Notes under the pieces: generated by a model | Database searches by the model: none | What the model was told of the DNA's origin: nothing | The model's input: only the letters and a program-made list of their open reading frames with translations | Translations under genes and position numbers: made by a program | In this document: piece after piece, positions 38,188 through 47,175 of the stretch | Position numbering within the stretch: position 1 is the first letter of the stretch | How the letters are laid out: the number at the start of each line of letters is the position of its first letter | NCBI RefSeq assembly: GCF_963676065.1 | Contig: NZ_OY780933.1 | Location: 1,864,001 to 1,928,000, forward strand | Source: Maridesulfovibrio sp. | GTDB taxonomy: Bacteria > Desulfobacterota > Desulfovibrionia > Desulfovibrionales > Desulfovibrionaceae | Length of the DNA stretch: 64,000 bases | Direction of reading: 5' to 3'

Positions 38188-38696
38188 AAAACCTCACACA
38201 GAAGGTGACTTGTAGGATATAAAACTTTTCGGCCGAAAGACCGATCCTCTTTAGCTTGTAAAAGTTCCCGAGTAACTGATGCTCTTTTTGAGCAGGAAAT
38301 ATCTTTCCAAACAGATGACGCTATGCTAAAAGATCAGACTACTTTGTGCAACCGCACGGTCTTTCTCCTATTTTTCCCACATCATGTCAAAAGTCGCTTT
38401 TCGGGGCCTGAAACAATTTTTTTTCTAAACTTTGTTTAGAAAAAGTTCTGTTTTTTCGACGTCTTTTAATGTTGTGAACTTGTGGAAAACTTTTTGTTTT
38501 TTTGTTTAATTGCTATTAAATGTGTATATTCGTAATATATGGCTATGTTACAAGAATATTTCAATCACCCCCCTGTACAAAACTTATTCCCTGAGTTAAT
38601 ATTCTTTCCGTAGTTGAGGCAGCCCCTTGTTTCTGGGGTTTAAGACGGAATTGAAGAAAAAATTATCTGTATAAATATATAATTCAGCAAAAAATT
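38188..38696. other. Long intergenic region before nrdG
   Basis: This 509-bp AT-rich gap between divergent genes contains no convincing coding frame. It holds a perfect operator-like palindrome (see 38421-38443), a smaller TATATT-CGT-AATATA repeat at 38525-38539, a TGTGGAAAA at 38481-38489 that matches a DnaA-box consensus on the reverse strand, and an AGCCCC/GGGGTT hairpin at 38621-38640 in the probable nrdG leader. It is most likely the control region of the anaerobic reductase operon. Confidence 0.5.
38421..38443. promoter_or_regulatory. Perfect palindrome, candidate operator
   Basis: TTTTCTAAAC and GTTTAGAAAA form a perfect 10-bp inverted repeat with a 3-bp spacer, about 250 bp upstream of nrdG. 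It does not match NrdR, Rex or FNR consensus sites as I know them. No T-run suited to termination directly follows. Confidence 0.4.
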
Positions 38697-39377
38697 ATGA
38701 ACGAACTATCTTCTGGATGGAATCATCTTCGCGGTATCGAGCCGCTCAGTCTGTGTGACTGGCCCGGGCGGTCCAGCTGTGTCTTTTTTCTCGGCGGTTG
38801 TAATCTCAATTGTCCGACCTGCCATAATTTTGACATGGCGTGGAATATGGAACGCCTGCCGCTTCTGTCCAGAAATGATATGCGATCTTTCCTAAGGAAC
38901 CGAGCAAAATGGCTTGACGGGGTCACAATTACTGGTGGCGAGCCTACAACGGTACCTAACCTCGGAGAAATTCTATATGAAATCCGGCAAGTTTCTAAAC
39001 TGCCCATAAAAATGGACAGCAATGGAATGCTTCCTGATGTTTTGGAAGATATTCTCCAGCAGGGTTTGGCGGACATGTTCGCCGTTGACGTTAAAGGACC
39101 GTACGAAAAGTATCCTGCCCTGACCGGGCAGGCCGTGACCGCTGAAGCGGCGCAAAAGAATCTTGAAAGGATTTTTGAGCTTGCAGAAGCTAACCCAAAA
39201 GCTTTCTATTTTCGTCTGACTAAGGTGCCTATCCTTACAGATGAAGATGTTGAAACCGCCAAAGGATACCTTCCGGATGGTTTTGAATTAACCATCCAGA
39301 ACTACATTCCTCCAAGGAGAGATCATGCCCACGCAGATAATGAAGCGGGACGGCCGGTTGGAGACCTGGTCGACTGA
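38697..39377 (+). CDS. nrdG: Anaerobic ribonucleotide reductase activating enzyme
   Basis: This radical-SAM protein installs the glycyl radical on NrdD. The [4Fe-4S] motif is C35-x3-C39-x2-C42 in GGCNLNCPTCHNFD, followed by the SAM-binding TITGGEPT and KMDSNGM. At 226 residues it is a NrdG2-type activase, longer than the E. coli form. Its 3' end overlaps nrdD by 53 bp in another frame, so the two are tightly coupled. Confidence 0.92.
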   Translation: MNELSSGWNHLRGIEPLSLCDWPGRSSCVFFLGGCNLNCPTCHNFDMAWNMERLPLLSRNDMRSFLRNRAKWLDGVTITGGEPTTVPNLGEILYEIRQVSKLPIKMDSNGMLPDVLEDILQQGLADMFAVDVKGPYEKYPALTGQAVTAEAAQKNLERIFELAEANPKAFYFRLTKVPILTDEDVETAKGYLPDGFELTIQNYIPPRRDHAHADNEAGRPVGDLVD

Positions 39378-41376
39378 GCGAATTGCACAGGCCATTTTCA
39401 AAGCACTAGGCGCCAGCGGAATTAAAGACCCACTCATGGCCAAACGTATGGCCAGAAAAGTGGAAAATAAGCTCGAAGGAGTCGATATCCCTGAACAGGA
39501 ACATGTTCAGAATATGGTTGAAGAAGTGCTTATGGATTCCCGTCTGCACTCCGTAGCCAAGAAATTTATCCTCTACCGCGACAGCCGCCGCAGACTTAGA
39601 AATCAGAAAGACGCTTATCTGGACATCAAGGAAACTATTGATGAATACCTCGAGAAAAGCGACTGGCGTGTGGCTGAAAATGCCAATATGACTCACTCCT
39701 TCCAGGGGTTGATGCTTCATCTCTCCGGAACAATTCAGGCCCGCTACGCTCTTGAAAAATATCCTGAAGAAATCAGACAGGCCCACGAGCACGGCTACTT
39801 TCACATTCATGATCTTTCTTATGGACTGGCCGGTTATTGTGCCGGATGGTCCCTGCGGGACCTGCTGCTGGAAGGTTTCAACCTTGATGGCCGGTCCTGC
39901 GCCGGCCCGGCCCGGCATTTTGACGCAGCCCTTGGCCAGATGGTCAATTTTCTCGGTACATTGCAAAATGAATGGGCGGGTGCACAGGCTTTTAATAATG
40001 TAGATACCTATCTTGCTCCGTTCATCCGTCACGACGGTCTTTCCTATGAAGAAGTGCGTCAGGCCATGCAGAAATTTGTGTTCAATCTGAACACCACCTC
40101 CAGATGGGGAGGGCAGAGCCCGTTTACCAATCTTTCATTCGACCTCGTGCCACCCAAGCATATCGCCAAAGAAGCGGTCATCATAGCCGGAGAGCTTCAG
40201 GATACTACCTACGGTGAATATGCCGAGGAAATGGAGATGATTAACCGCTCTTTCCTTGAAGTAATGGTCAACGGTGATCAGCATAACCGGATCTTCTCTT
40301 TCCCCATCCCAACTTATAATGTTACCGAAGATTTTCCGTGGGATTCCAGAATCGGCAGGATTCTGCTGGATCTTACAGCCAAATACGGTGTTCCCTACTT
40401 CCAGAATTTTATCAATTCCGACCTGAATCCTGAAGATGTGCGCTCCATGTGCTGCCGCTTGCAGATGGATCTGCGTGAACTGCGTAATAAGGTAGGCGGC
40501 TTGTTCGGAGCAGGGGATTTGACCGGGTCCATAGGTGTAGTCACTCTCAACCTGCCTAAGCTGGCTTATCTGGCACAAGGTGAAGAGGATTTTCTGGATC
40601 TTATAGAAGAGTACGCAATACAGGCCAAGAATTCACTTGAATTCAAGCGTAAATTGATCCAGACAAATCTTGATAACGGCATGTTTCCTTGGTCCCGCCG
40701 TTACCTTAAGAACGGTTATAAAGGACATTTCTCAACCATCGGTCTGCTGGGTGGACATGAAGCCTGCTTGAATCTGCTCGGCAAAGGAATTGAGACTCCT
40801 TCCGGGGTAAGACTCATGACTCGGGTACTCAACCATCTCCGTGATTTGACTTCGCAATTTCAGGAAGAAACAGGCAGTCTGTATAATCTTGAAGCCACCC
40901 CTGCGGAAGGCACCAGCTATCGTCTGGCTAAGATTGACAAGTCCCTTTATGCGGATATTCAGACATCCGGAAACGGCACACCTTACTATACCAACTCCAC
41001 CACGCTTCCTGTGGGCGTTTCCGAAGATGTTATTCTGGCTCTTTCACACCAGAATAAACTGCAGCCCCTGTATACCGGAGGTTCCGTTTTTCACACCTTT
41101 CTCGGGGAATCAACAACTGATCTTGATGCGCTGAAAAGTTTTATCATCAAAGCTTTCCGCAACACAAAAATACCGTACCTTTCGATCACCCCGACTTTCT
41201 CTATTTGTAAGGAACATGGTTACATCCGCGGTGAACATCACACCTGTCCTGACTGCGGTGCCGACTCTGAGGTCTATACTCGTATTGTCGGGTATTATCG
41301 TCCTGTCAAGCAGTGGAATGCCGGTAAAAAGGCTGAATACAAAGATAGATTGGAATATAATACTTTCTGCTCTTAA
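39325..41376 (+). CDS. nrdD: Anaerobic ribonucleoside-triphosphate reductase
   Basis: The class III reductase makes dNTPs under anoxia using formate or a thiol as electron donor. The N-terminal ATP-cone (residues 1-95) gives allosteric control. The core is intact, and the C-terminal zinc site (CKEHG...CPDCG) precedes the glycyl-radical loop RIVGYYRPVKQWN, with G656 as the radical site. AAGGAG lies before the ATG, inside nrdG. Length 683 is normal. Confidence 0.95.
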   Translation: MPTQIMKRDGRLETWSTERIAQAIFKALGASGIKDPLMAKRMARKVENKLEGVDIPEQEHVQNMVEEVLMDSRLHSVAKKFILYRDSRRRLRNQKDAYLDIKETIDEYLEKSDWRVAENANMTHSFQGLMLHLSGTIQARYALEKYPEEIRQAHEHGYFHIHDLSYGLAGYCAGWSLRDLLLEGFNLDGRSCAGPARHFDAALGQMVNFLGTLQNEWAGAQAFNNVDTYLAPFIRHDGLSYEEVRQAMQKFVFNLNTTSRWGGQSPFTNLSFDLVPPKHIAKEAVIIAGELQDTTYGEYAEEMEMINRSFLEVMVNGDQHNRIFSFPIPTYNVTEDFPWDSRIGRILLDLTAKYGVPYFQNFINSDLNPEDVRSMCCRLQMDLRELRNKVGGLFGAGDLTGSIGVVTLNLPKLAYLAQGEEDFLDLIEEYAIQAKNSLEFKRKLIQTNLDNGMFPWSRRYLKNGYKGHFSTIGLLGGHEACLNLLGKGIETPSGVRLMTRVLNHLRDLTSQFQEETGSLYNLEATPAEGTSYRLAKIDKSLYADIQTSGNGTPYYTNSTTLPVGVSEDVILALSHQNKLQPLYTGGSVFHTFLGESTTDLDALKSFIIKAFRNTKIPYLSITPTFSICKEHGYIRGEHHTCPDCGADSEVYTRIVGYYRPVKQWNAGKKAEYKDRLEYNTFCS

Positions 41377-41400
41377 AATCCTGCAACATAATAAATTAGA

Positions 41401-41434
41401 AAAGGGAAGTCTTTATCCGGCTTTCCTTTTTTTA
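41401..41434 (+). terminator. Terminator after nrdD
   Basis: AAAGGGAAG pairs with CTTTCCTTT (one mismatch), followed by a run of seven T. Confidence 0.65.
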
Positions 41435-41580
41435 TTGTAACATCGACTCGTCTTCGCACTCATTTTCATTGCTAATAAAAATGCATTGGATTATACTTGA
41501 AAGTACGAATGAGACGAGTTCTAAATTTAAATTTTATTTAGTTCTCATGCTCAAATTAAGCACGATGATATGGAGAATAT

Positions 41581-41957
41581 ATGCGAATTCTGGTTGTAGA
41601 TGATGAGCAGATGGTCAGGGAAAACCTTGTGGACTACCTTGAGGATGAAGGTCTGGATGTAATCTCGGTAGGAAGCGCGGAAGAAGCTTTGACCTTGATG
41701 AAAACAGAAAAAGCCGACATCGCTATTGTAGACATGCGTCTTCCTGTCATGCACGGCAACGACCTCATCATTAATCTCAAAGAACTGCATCCTGATATGG
41801 ACTTTATTATCCATACCGGTTCGGTTGATTACGCAGTTCCGCGGATGTTCGGACTTATGGGATATCATCCGATAATGTGCTTCTTAAGCCCGTTGCCGAT
41901 ATGGATATGTTTTTGCAGAAGATAAGGTCTTTGTTCGGTACAAAGTACGATATTTAG
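41581..41957 (+). pseudogene. Single-domain response regulator with a frameshift
   Basis: The reading frame opens as a good CheY-like receiver: acidic pair in VVDDEQ, phosphoacceptor D51 in IAIVDMRLP, and the IHTGS switch. After about 41865 it degenerates into a Cys/Trp-rich tail ending at 41925. The -1 frame continues the receiver fold exactly (YGISSDNVLLKPVADMDMF, then LQKIRSLF) to a stop at 41957, and includes the conserved Lys of LLKP that the truncated form lacks. One missing base near CTTATGGG restores the gene. It may be a sequencing error, a real mutation or, less likely, programmed frameshifting. Confidence 0.75.
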
Positions 41958-42022
41958 CGCGTAATTCTTAATACAGGGCTGTCATCCTATATACTACTGG
42001 AATAATCCGGCTTCTTTTACCA

Positions 42023-42874
42023 TTATTTTTTGTGGTAAAGGAGGACTCCTTTCGTATGCTTTGTTTCGAAAAGATCAGTATTACCGCCTAGCGTTTCTGT
42101 GGAACCCAGCATCAGGAAGCTGTTGTCCTCCAGTGTACTGTGGATGCGCTTAATTATATTGGCTTTTGTGGTTTCGTCAAAATAGATAAGGACATTTCGG
42201 CACATAATAAAATCGAATTTGCCTAATGGACTAAAAGAGTTGAGTAGGTTAAATTTTTTGAAGGAAACTAGTGATTTAACTGAAGGGCATATGTGCCATT
42301 TATTTCCTTGTTTTTGGAAATATTTTTCATATTCGGAGGGTAATCCTCTTGTTTTTTCCAAATTAGTATAAATTCCTTTTTGAGCTTGTTCGATAACGGC
42401 TCCGGAAATATCTGTTCCAAGGATTGAAAAATTATCCGGGCTGATTCCTGATCCCATAACGGTCCGGGAACATTCATGAATAAGCATAGAAAGGGAATAG
42501 GGTTCCTGTCCGGTGGATGAAGCCGCACACCATATTTTTATTTTTCCCCCAAATTTGCGTTTTTTAAGAATTGCAGGAAGGATTTGGTTCTTGACTGTTG
42601 TAAAAGGATGACTGTCCCGAAAAAAACTGGTTTCGTGAGTACTTATGGCCGAGACTGCATCTTCCTTGAATTGATCATCGCCGGAAACCAGCAGTTGGTA
42701 AAAATCATGCCATGAGCGGCAGTTCCGGGAGTTATACAGATCTTTGAAACGATGCTGGATTAAATATTCCTTGTTATCGGAGATGGTTAACCCACACATG
42801 CGATAAATCTGCTTGCGTAAAAGATCAAAATCCTTTTTATACAGTGCCTTGTATTCACTATTTATAGTGGTCAT
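42023..42874 (-). CDS. cheR: Chemotaxis protein methyltransferase CheR
   Basis: CheR methylates receptor glutamates with AdoMet. The N-terminal helical domain (FDLLRKQIYRMCGLTISDNK) precedes the Rossmann methyltransferase with THETSFFRD, IWCAASSTGQEPYSL (AdoMet loop), ILGTDISGAVI and FDFIMCRNVLIYFD. Length 283 is standard. It starts three bases after the EAL/HDOD gene and is co-transcribed with it. No other che genes are nearby. Confidence 0.92.
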   Translation of the reverse strand: MTTINSEYKALYKKDFDLLRKQIYRMCGLTISDNKEYLIQHRFKDLYNSRNCRSWHDFYQLLVSGDDQFKEDAVSAISTHETSFFRDSHPFTTVKNQILPAILKKRKFGGKIKIWCAASSTGQEPYSLSMLIHECSRTVMGSGISPDNFSILGTDISGAVIEQAQKGIYTNLEKTRGLPSEYEKYFQKQGNKWHICPSVKSLVSFKKFNLLNSFSPLGKFDFIMCRNVLIYFDETTKANIIKRIHSTLEDNSFLMLGSTETLGGNTDLFETKHTKGVLLYHKK

Positions 42875-42877
42875 CTA

Positions 42878-44149
42878 TTAATTCGCAGAGTTGTCAGTGG
42901 TCTTGTTCATTAAAAGAATTTCATTAGCCCACTGCATGGCTGCCAGATGGTTTTGGGCGATGGAAAGGGGTAAAAGGCCGGTTTTCGCTATCAAGTTGTT
43001 AAGGTTCTTCCAGTCCGCCAGTTCTAATGATTTGACTATTTCAAGGAAAACCGCAGCTTCACTGGTTTTATCAGTCAGGGCCTGCACAAGTTCTTTTTTA
43101 ACCGGTAATTCGGCCATGAGATCTTCCATGGGTCTGTTCAGAAAGACGTCAAGCAAAGAAAAAAGACCTAGCATGAACATTGATTCCGAGCGCAGCGGGC
43201 ACTGCTTAAAATCCAGACAAGTCAGTTCCAGGAATTTGGCCCGTTTTATGGACAGAAAGGCGAGTTCATCACCAGCAGGGCCTGCACTGATGTCCGAAAG
43301 TAAAATCATCCGCAGCCAGCCGGCTAATTTTTTGTAGCCGATTAGGGCTATGGCCTGCTGGATGGAATTTATCTTGTTGGGCAGACCGAAGGTTGGAGAA
43401 TTCATGAATTTAAGCAGGCGATAGCTGACAGATACATCAGAGTTGATGGCATTAGTCATATCCTCTACATCAAAATTCTCGCTGCTGATTGAGCCCAGCA
43501 AACGCATGCGGTTAAGATTGCTGGTGGATATTTTTTTACCGGGAATGATTTCCGGGCGGCTGAAAAAGAAACCCTGAAAAAGTTCAAATCCCAACTCAAG
43601 GCACAGGTTGAACATCTCATTGGTTTCAACCTTTTCAGCAAGCATCTGTACACCGATCTGTTTGAGAACTTTTGCTATATTTTTAAGCTCTTCCAGTTCA
43701 AGATCAAGACAGTCCACTTTGACAATGTCTGCCAATTCTACAAAAGGCTCAAAGCCTTCCTGTCCGATGTAATCATCAAGTGCTAAAGTATATCCTCTGT
43801 CTTTGAGATCCTGCAAAACCTCTAGAATTTCCGGTTCGGGTTGCACGTTTTCCAGAATTTCGACCACGCATGTTTCGGGCGGAAGAAACTCTGCCGCATT
43901 TCCCAGCAGCATATTACGGGGGAAATTGACCAGTAAGCGTTGATTTTCTTCTATGTCCTGCTGAATAAGACCGAAGCCATCAGCGATAACCTGAGAAGTG
44001 GCTGCATCTTCATTGCCGATTTCAGCAATATTATCAGCAGTTGAATTACGGAACAAAAGTTCGTATCCCCAAACTCCTTTTCCGGCATCAAAAACCGGTT
44101 GTCTGGCTACATAAAAAGAGTCCAGAAATAAATCACTATTACTGCTCAT
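42878..44149 (-). CDS. Degenerate EAL plus HDOD signalling protein (YuxH type)
   Basis: The first 200 residues are an EAL-like domain whose key motif is changed: YELLFR replaces EAL-LLR, and VEILENV, LALDDY, IVKVDCLD and AEKVET remain in outline. c-di-GMP hydrolysis is unlikely; binding or a protein-interaction role is more probable. The rest is an HDOD domain (LLGSISSENFDVEDMTNAI, QAIALIGYKKLAGWLRMILL). Such proteins link second-messenger signals to chemotaxis or twitching outputs. The cheR gene follows at once. Confidence 0.87.
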   Translation of the reverse strand: MSSNSDLFLDSFYVARQPVFDAGKGVWGYELLFRNSTADNIAEIGNEDAATSQVIADGFGLIQQDIEENQRLLVNFPRNMLLGNAAEFLPPETCVVEILENVQPEPEILEVLQDLKDRGYTLALDDYIGQEGFEPFVELADIVKVDCLDLELEELKNIAKVLKQIGVQMLAEKVETNEMFNLCLELGFELFQGFFFSRPEIIPGKKISTSNLNRMRLLGSISSENFDVEDMTNAINSDVSVSYRLLKFMNSPTFGLPNKINSIQQAIALIGYKKLAGWLRMILLSDISAGPAGDELAFLSIKRAKFLELTCLDFKQCPLRSESMFMLGLFSLLDVFLNRPMEDLMAELPVKKELVQALTDKTSEAAVFLEIVKSLELADWKNLNNLIAKTGLLPLSIAQNHLAAMQWANEILLMNKTTDNSAN

Positions 44150-44252
44150 AAAACCCCATACCCAGAATAAATGTCAGATTTAAGTACTCTACATAACAAC
44201 ACATCTTTAGTGAGAAAATAGCATTAAATTAGAGCCAGGGATAAAGTCAGCG

Positions 44253-45305
44253 CTATGGCATCATCGGTGCGAGGCAAAGGCCTCTGGTTTCTTCTAATCC
44301 GAGCATGAGGTTGGCATTGGCCACTGCTTGTCCCGAGGCTCCGCGGCAGAGGTTGTCGATGGCGGCAAGAATGATCAGCCGTCCGGTGCGTTCATCAGGT
44401 ACAACCGCTACGTCACAGAACATGGTTCCGCGTACCCAACGGGTTTCCGGAAGCTGTCCTTCAGGCAGGAAACGGATCATTTTCTCATTGTCATAAGCTT
44501 TGGCATAGGCGGCGCGCACGTCAGCCGCTGTTACGCTCGGTTTCAGCTTGGTGTAGATGGTGGAGAGAATGCCACGGTCAATGGGTAGCAGGTGGGTATT
44601 AAAGGAAATGGTCATATCGCTGCCGGATGCGACAGCAAGTTCCTGTTCTATTTCCGGGGTGTGACGGTGGGTTGTTAGGCTGTAGGCCCTGAAAGAATCT
44701 GCCACTTCGCAGAAAAGTGATCCTACATTGGCCTTACGTCCAGCTCCGCTGGTTCCAGATTTGGAATCAACCACAATGTCGGAAATTTCGACCAGTCCTT
44801 CACGTAAGGCCGGAGTCAGTCCGACGATGACGGAAGTGGGGTAACAGCCGGGATTGGCCACCAGCTTGGCATCTTTTACCTGATCACGATAAAATTCAGG
44901 CAGGCCGTAGACCGCTTCAGGCAGAAGGTCCGCACGGGTATGATCAACCTTGTACCATTCTTCATAGGTTTCGCGATCACGGATTCTGAAATCGGCACTC
45001 AGGTCGACTACTTTGATATTTCTATCATAGAGTTCTCCGCCGATGTTCATGGCTGTCTTGTGCGGTACGGCGAGGAAAACCAGTTCGCAGGCATCAGCGA
45101 GATCTTCAATATCCGGCGTGGTGATTTCCAGTCCGCTCAGTTCCATACCGTTCAGGAAGGGATAGATATCAGCCAGTTTTTTCCCGGCCTCGGCGCGGGA
45201 GGTCACCCGGACAAGCTTCATTCCGTCATGATTGCTTAATATACGGGTAAGCTCCATTCCAGTGTATCCGGTTACTCCTACAAGTCCGACAGCTACAGCA
45301 CTCAT
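44253..45305 (-). CDS. argC: N-acetyl-gamma-glutamyl-phosphate reductase
   Basis: ArgC reduces N-acetylglutamyl phosphate in arginine synthesis. The NADP-binding start GVTGYTGMELTRIL, the catalytic C154 in VANPGCYPTSV, VVDSKSGTSGAGRK and the late SVTAADVRAAYAKAY segment are all in place. At 350 residues it is the standard type. AAGGACGGA precedes the ATG. It stands apart from the other arg genes. Confidence 0.95.
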   Translation of the reverse strand: MSAVAVGLVGVTGYTGMELTRILSNHDGMKLVRVTSRAEAGKKLADIYPFLNGMELSGLEITTPDIEDLADACELVFLAVPHKTAMNIGGELYDRNIKVVDLSADFRIRDRETYEEWYKVDHTRADLLPEAVYGLPEFYRDQVKDAKLVANPGCYPTSVIVGLTPALREGLVEISDIVVDSKSGTSGAGRKANVGSLFCEVADSFRAYSLTTHRHTPEIEQELAVASGSDMTISFNTHLLPIDRGILSTIYTKLKPSVTAADVRAAYAKAYDNEKMIRFLPEGQLPETRWVRGTMFCDVAVVPDERTGRLIILAAIDNLCRGASGQAVANANLMLGLEETRGLCLAPMMP

Positions 45306-45414
45306 AATTATCCGTCCTTAAAAGTAATATTGAATCAGCAGGGGTACGCCAGCACACCTGACAAAATAGTTAAAATGGTTCCCGACCGGGAAAAGAATAT
45401 TTTGAAAAAGATTT

Positions 45415-45714
45415 TTATTTGGTTTTCTTCACATACTTCATGCGCAGATTGTATAGCAGGTCGCAAAGGAGCTTTTCTTCTTCTTTAGTCATACCATTTT
45501 TAATTTTATCTTCAATCACGGCGAGTACATCGATTGACTGCTTGGCAAGTACCGGTGAAAATTCAACTCTTCCAGTTGAAGGGTCAGGTATTTCACCAAG
45601 CTGTACCAGCGCGGAAGAACTCATAGACATGATAAAAGTGGAAAAATTAACCTCGGGGATGGGCATATCCTTGGCATATTCACTGCCGCAACCGCATTTT
45701 TTATCATCAGACAT
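45415..45714 (-). CDS. DUF1844 protein
   Basis: The 99-residue protein matches the DUF1844 pattern: a disordered start with CGCG, then FSTFIMSMSSSALVQLGEIP and a helical second half KQSIDVLAVIEDKIKNGMT. The biochemical role is unknown; the family is widespread in anaerobes. The ATG at 45714 has AAGGAG; an upstream in-frame ATG at 45762 is not needed. Confidence 0.8.
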   Translation of the reverse strand: MSDDKKCGCGSEYAKDMPIPEVNFSTFIMSMSSSALVQLGEIPDPSTGRVEFSPVLAKQSIDVLAVIEDKIKNGMTKEEEKLLCDLLYNLRMKYVKKTK

Positions 45715-45841
45715 AATTAATCTCCTTAAATAATCTGCGTACTCTAAAAATATTAGCCGCAAGATTCAAGTATTTTAAAAAATTGATCAGCCATCATGCT
45801 TTTGGTAGGTAAAGATAAGTTGGACAACCTAAGGAGAGATT

Positions 45842-46309
45842 ATGTTTCGAGCTATCCAGAATACCAAGAAAATATTGCCGGAAGGATCTGTAGAGGAAAT
45901 TCTGCAGAGTGGAGAAGAGGGCGTTCTGTCCACCTGCGGGGCGGATGGATATCCCTACGCAACTCCGCTCAATTACGTATACCATAACGGAGCGATTTAT
46001 TTTCACAGCGCGTTGACCGGGCATAAATTGGATAATATTGCATTTAATCCCAAAGTTTCTTTTTGTGTATACACCGATACAGAGTTGCTGCCATCAAAAT
46101 TCAGTATCCTGTTCCGTTCCGTTATTGTATTCGGAAAGGCGGAAGAAGTTACCGGAGCTGAAAAGGAAGAGGCTCTTTTCGCTATCGTAGAACGGCTTTC
46201 TCCAGATCATGTCTCCGCCGGAACAAAATATATCAAAAATGATAAGGATAAAACCCGTGTCATCAAAATAAATATTGAACATGCCACGGCAAAAGGGAAA
46301 ACCAGCTGA
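45842..46309 (+). CDS. Pyridoxamine 5'-phosphate oxidase-like flavoprotein (NimA-like)
   Basis: The 155-residue split barrel has the FMN-binding features of the NimA/PPOX-like family: GVLSTCGADGYPYATPLNYV, IYFHSALTGHKLDNI and FNPKVSFCVY. Members bind FMN or heme and reduce nitro groups or unknown substrates. AAGGAGAG lies eight bases before the ATG. The gene is isolated, closed by a strong hairpin. Confidence 0.83.
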   Translation: MFRAIQNTKKILPEGSVEEILQSGEEGVLSTCGADGYPYATPLNYVYHNGAIYFHSALTGHKLDNIAFNPKVSFCVYTDTELLPSKFSILFRSVIVFGKAEEVTGAEKEEALFAIVERLSPDHVSAGTKYIKNDKDKTRVIKINIEHATAKGKTS

Positions 46310-46339
46310 TTTTTGCCGCAAATAATGACCACAGATGTA

Positions 46340-46379
46340 AACGGCTGATTTGACATAATGTCAAATCAGCCGTTCTTTA
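46340..46379 (+). terminator. Strong bidirectional terminator
   Basis: A perfect 16-bp stem (AACGGCTGATTTGACA and its complement) has a 3-nt loop and TTCTTTATTT tail. It sits between the NimA-like gene and the convergent liv operon. Confidence 0.85.
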
Positions 46380-46440
46380 TTTCGGAAAGGGCATATCCTT
46401 TTGTGTTTAAGATATAACGCCGGTATAAAACATATCTCGA

Positions 46441-47175
46441 TTAACCGCCCAGATATGCCTTCTTGACTTCCGGGTCATCCATCAGTTCTGAGGATGCTCC
46501 CTGAGCTACGATTTCCCCGGTATCTAGCACGTATCCGCGATGAGCGAATTTTAATGCCAGATGCGCGTTCTGTTCGATAAGCAGAATAGTAAGCCCCTGT
46601 TCGTTCAGTTGCTTAAGGGTTCGGAACATATCATACATGAGCAGTGGTGCGAGTCCCATTGAAGGCTCATCAAGCATGATGAAATTACATTTGGACATAA
46701 GCGCGCGTCCAACTGCCAACATCTGCTGCTCACCTCCCGAGAGGGATTCACTGCGCTGTTTGCGGCGTTCTGCCAGACGTGGAAAGAGCGAGAATACGCG
46801 ATCGTAATCCCCGTGAACATCCTTAATGGAATCCTTACGGGCGTATGTTGCCAGCTTCAAATTTTCTTCCACTGTAAGGTTGCCGAAAATGTGCCTGCCT
46901 TCTGGGACAAGTGCCAGATGAAGGTCTGAAATAACCTTATGTGGCGGCATGTCGAGTATAGATTCTCCTTTCCAGCAGATGTCACCTGAGACGACTTTAG
47001 GTGCTTCTGGCGGTGGAAGACGGCTGATCGAGAACAGGGTTGTGGTCTTACCGGCTCCGTTCGCTCCGATGAGAGTGACGATTTCGCCCTCGTTAACATT
47101 AAACGAAATGCCGTGCAGGGCTTCAATATTACCGTATTTGACGCGGAGATCTTTGATTTCAAGTAGAGTAGTCAT
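46441..47175 (-). CDS. livF: Branched-chain amino acid ABC transporter ATPase
   Basis: LivF is one of the two ATPases driving uptake through LivHM. It carries Walker A GANGAGKTTTLFS, signature LSGGEQQMLAVGRALM, Walker B CNFIMLDEPSMGLAP and the switch His. It is 244 residues. The ATG overlaps the TGA of livG (TGATG), indicating coupling. It is the last gene of the operon. Confidence 0.94.
   Translation of the reverse strand: MTTLLEIKDLRVKYGNIEALHGISFNVNEGEIVTLIGANGAGKTTTLFSISRLPPPEAPKVVSGDICWKGESILDMPPHKVISDLHLALVPEGRHIFGNLTVEENLKLATYARKDSIKDVHGDYDRVFSLFPRLAERRKQRSESLSGGEQQMLAVGRALMSKCNFIMLDEPSMGLAPLLMYDMFRTLKQLNEQGLTILLIEQNAHLALKFAHRGYVLDTGEIVAQGASSELMDDPEVKKAYLGG

Noticed and set aside
38481-38489. 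DnaA box controlling nrdG
   Set aside because: A single nine-base match in AT-rich DNA is expected by chance; no cluster of boxes.
38525-38539. NrdR box upstream of nrdG
   Set aside because: The TATATT-CGT-AATATA repeat does not fit the 16-bp NrdR consensus and has no partner at the usual spacing.
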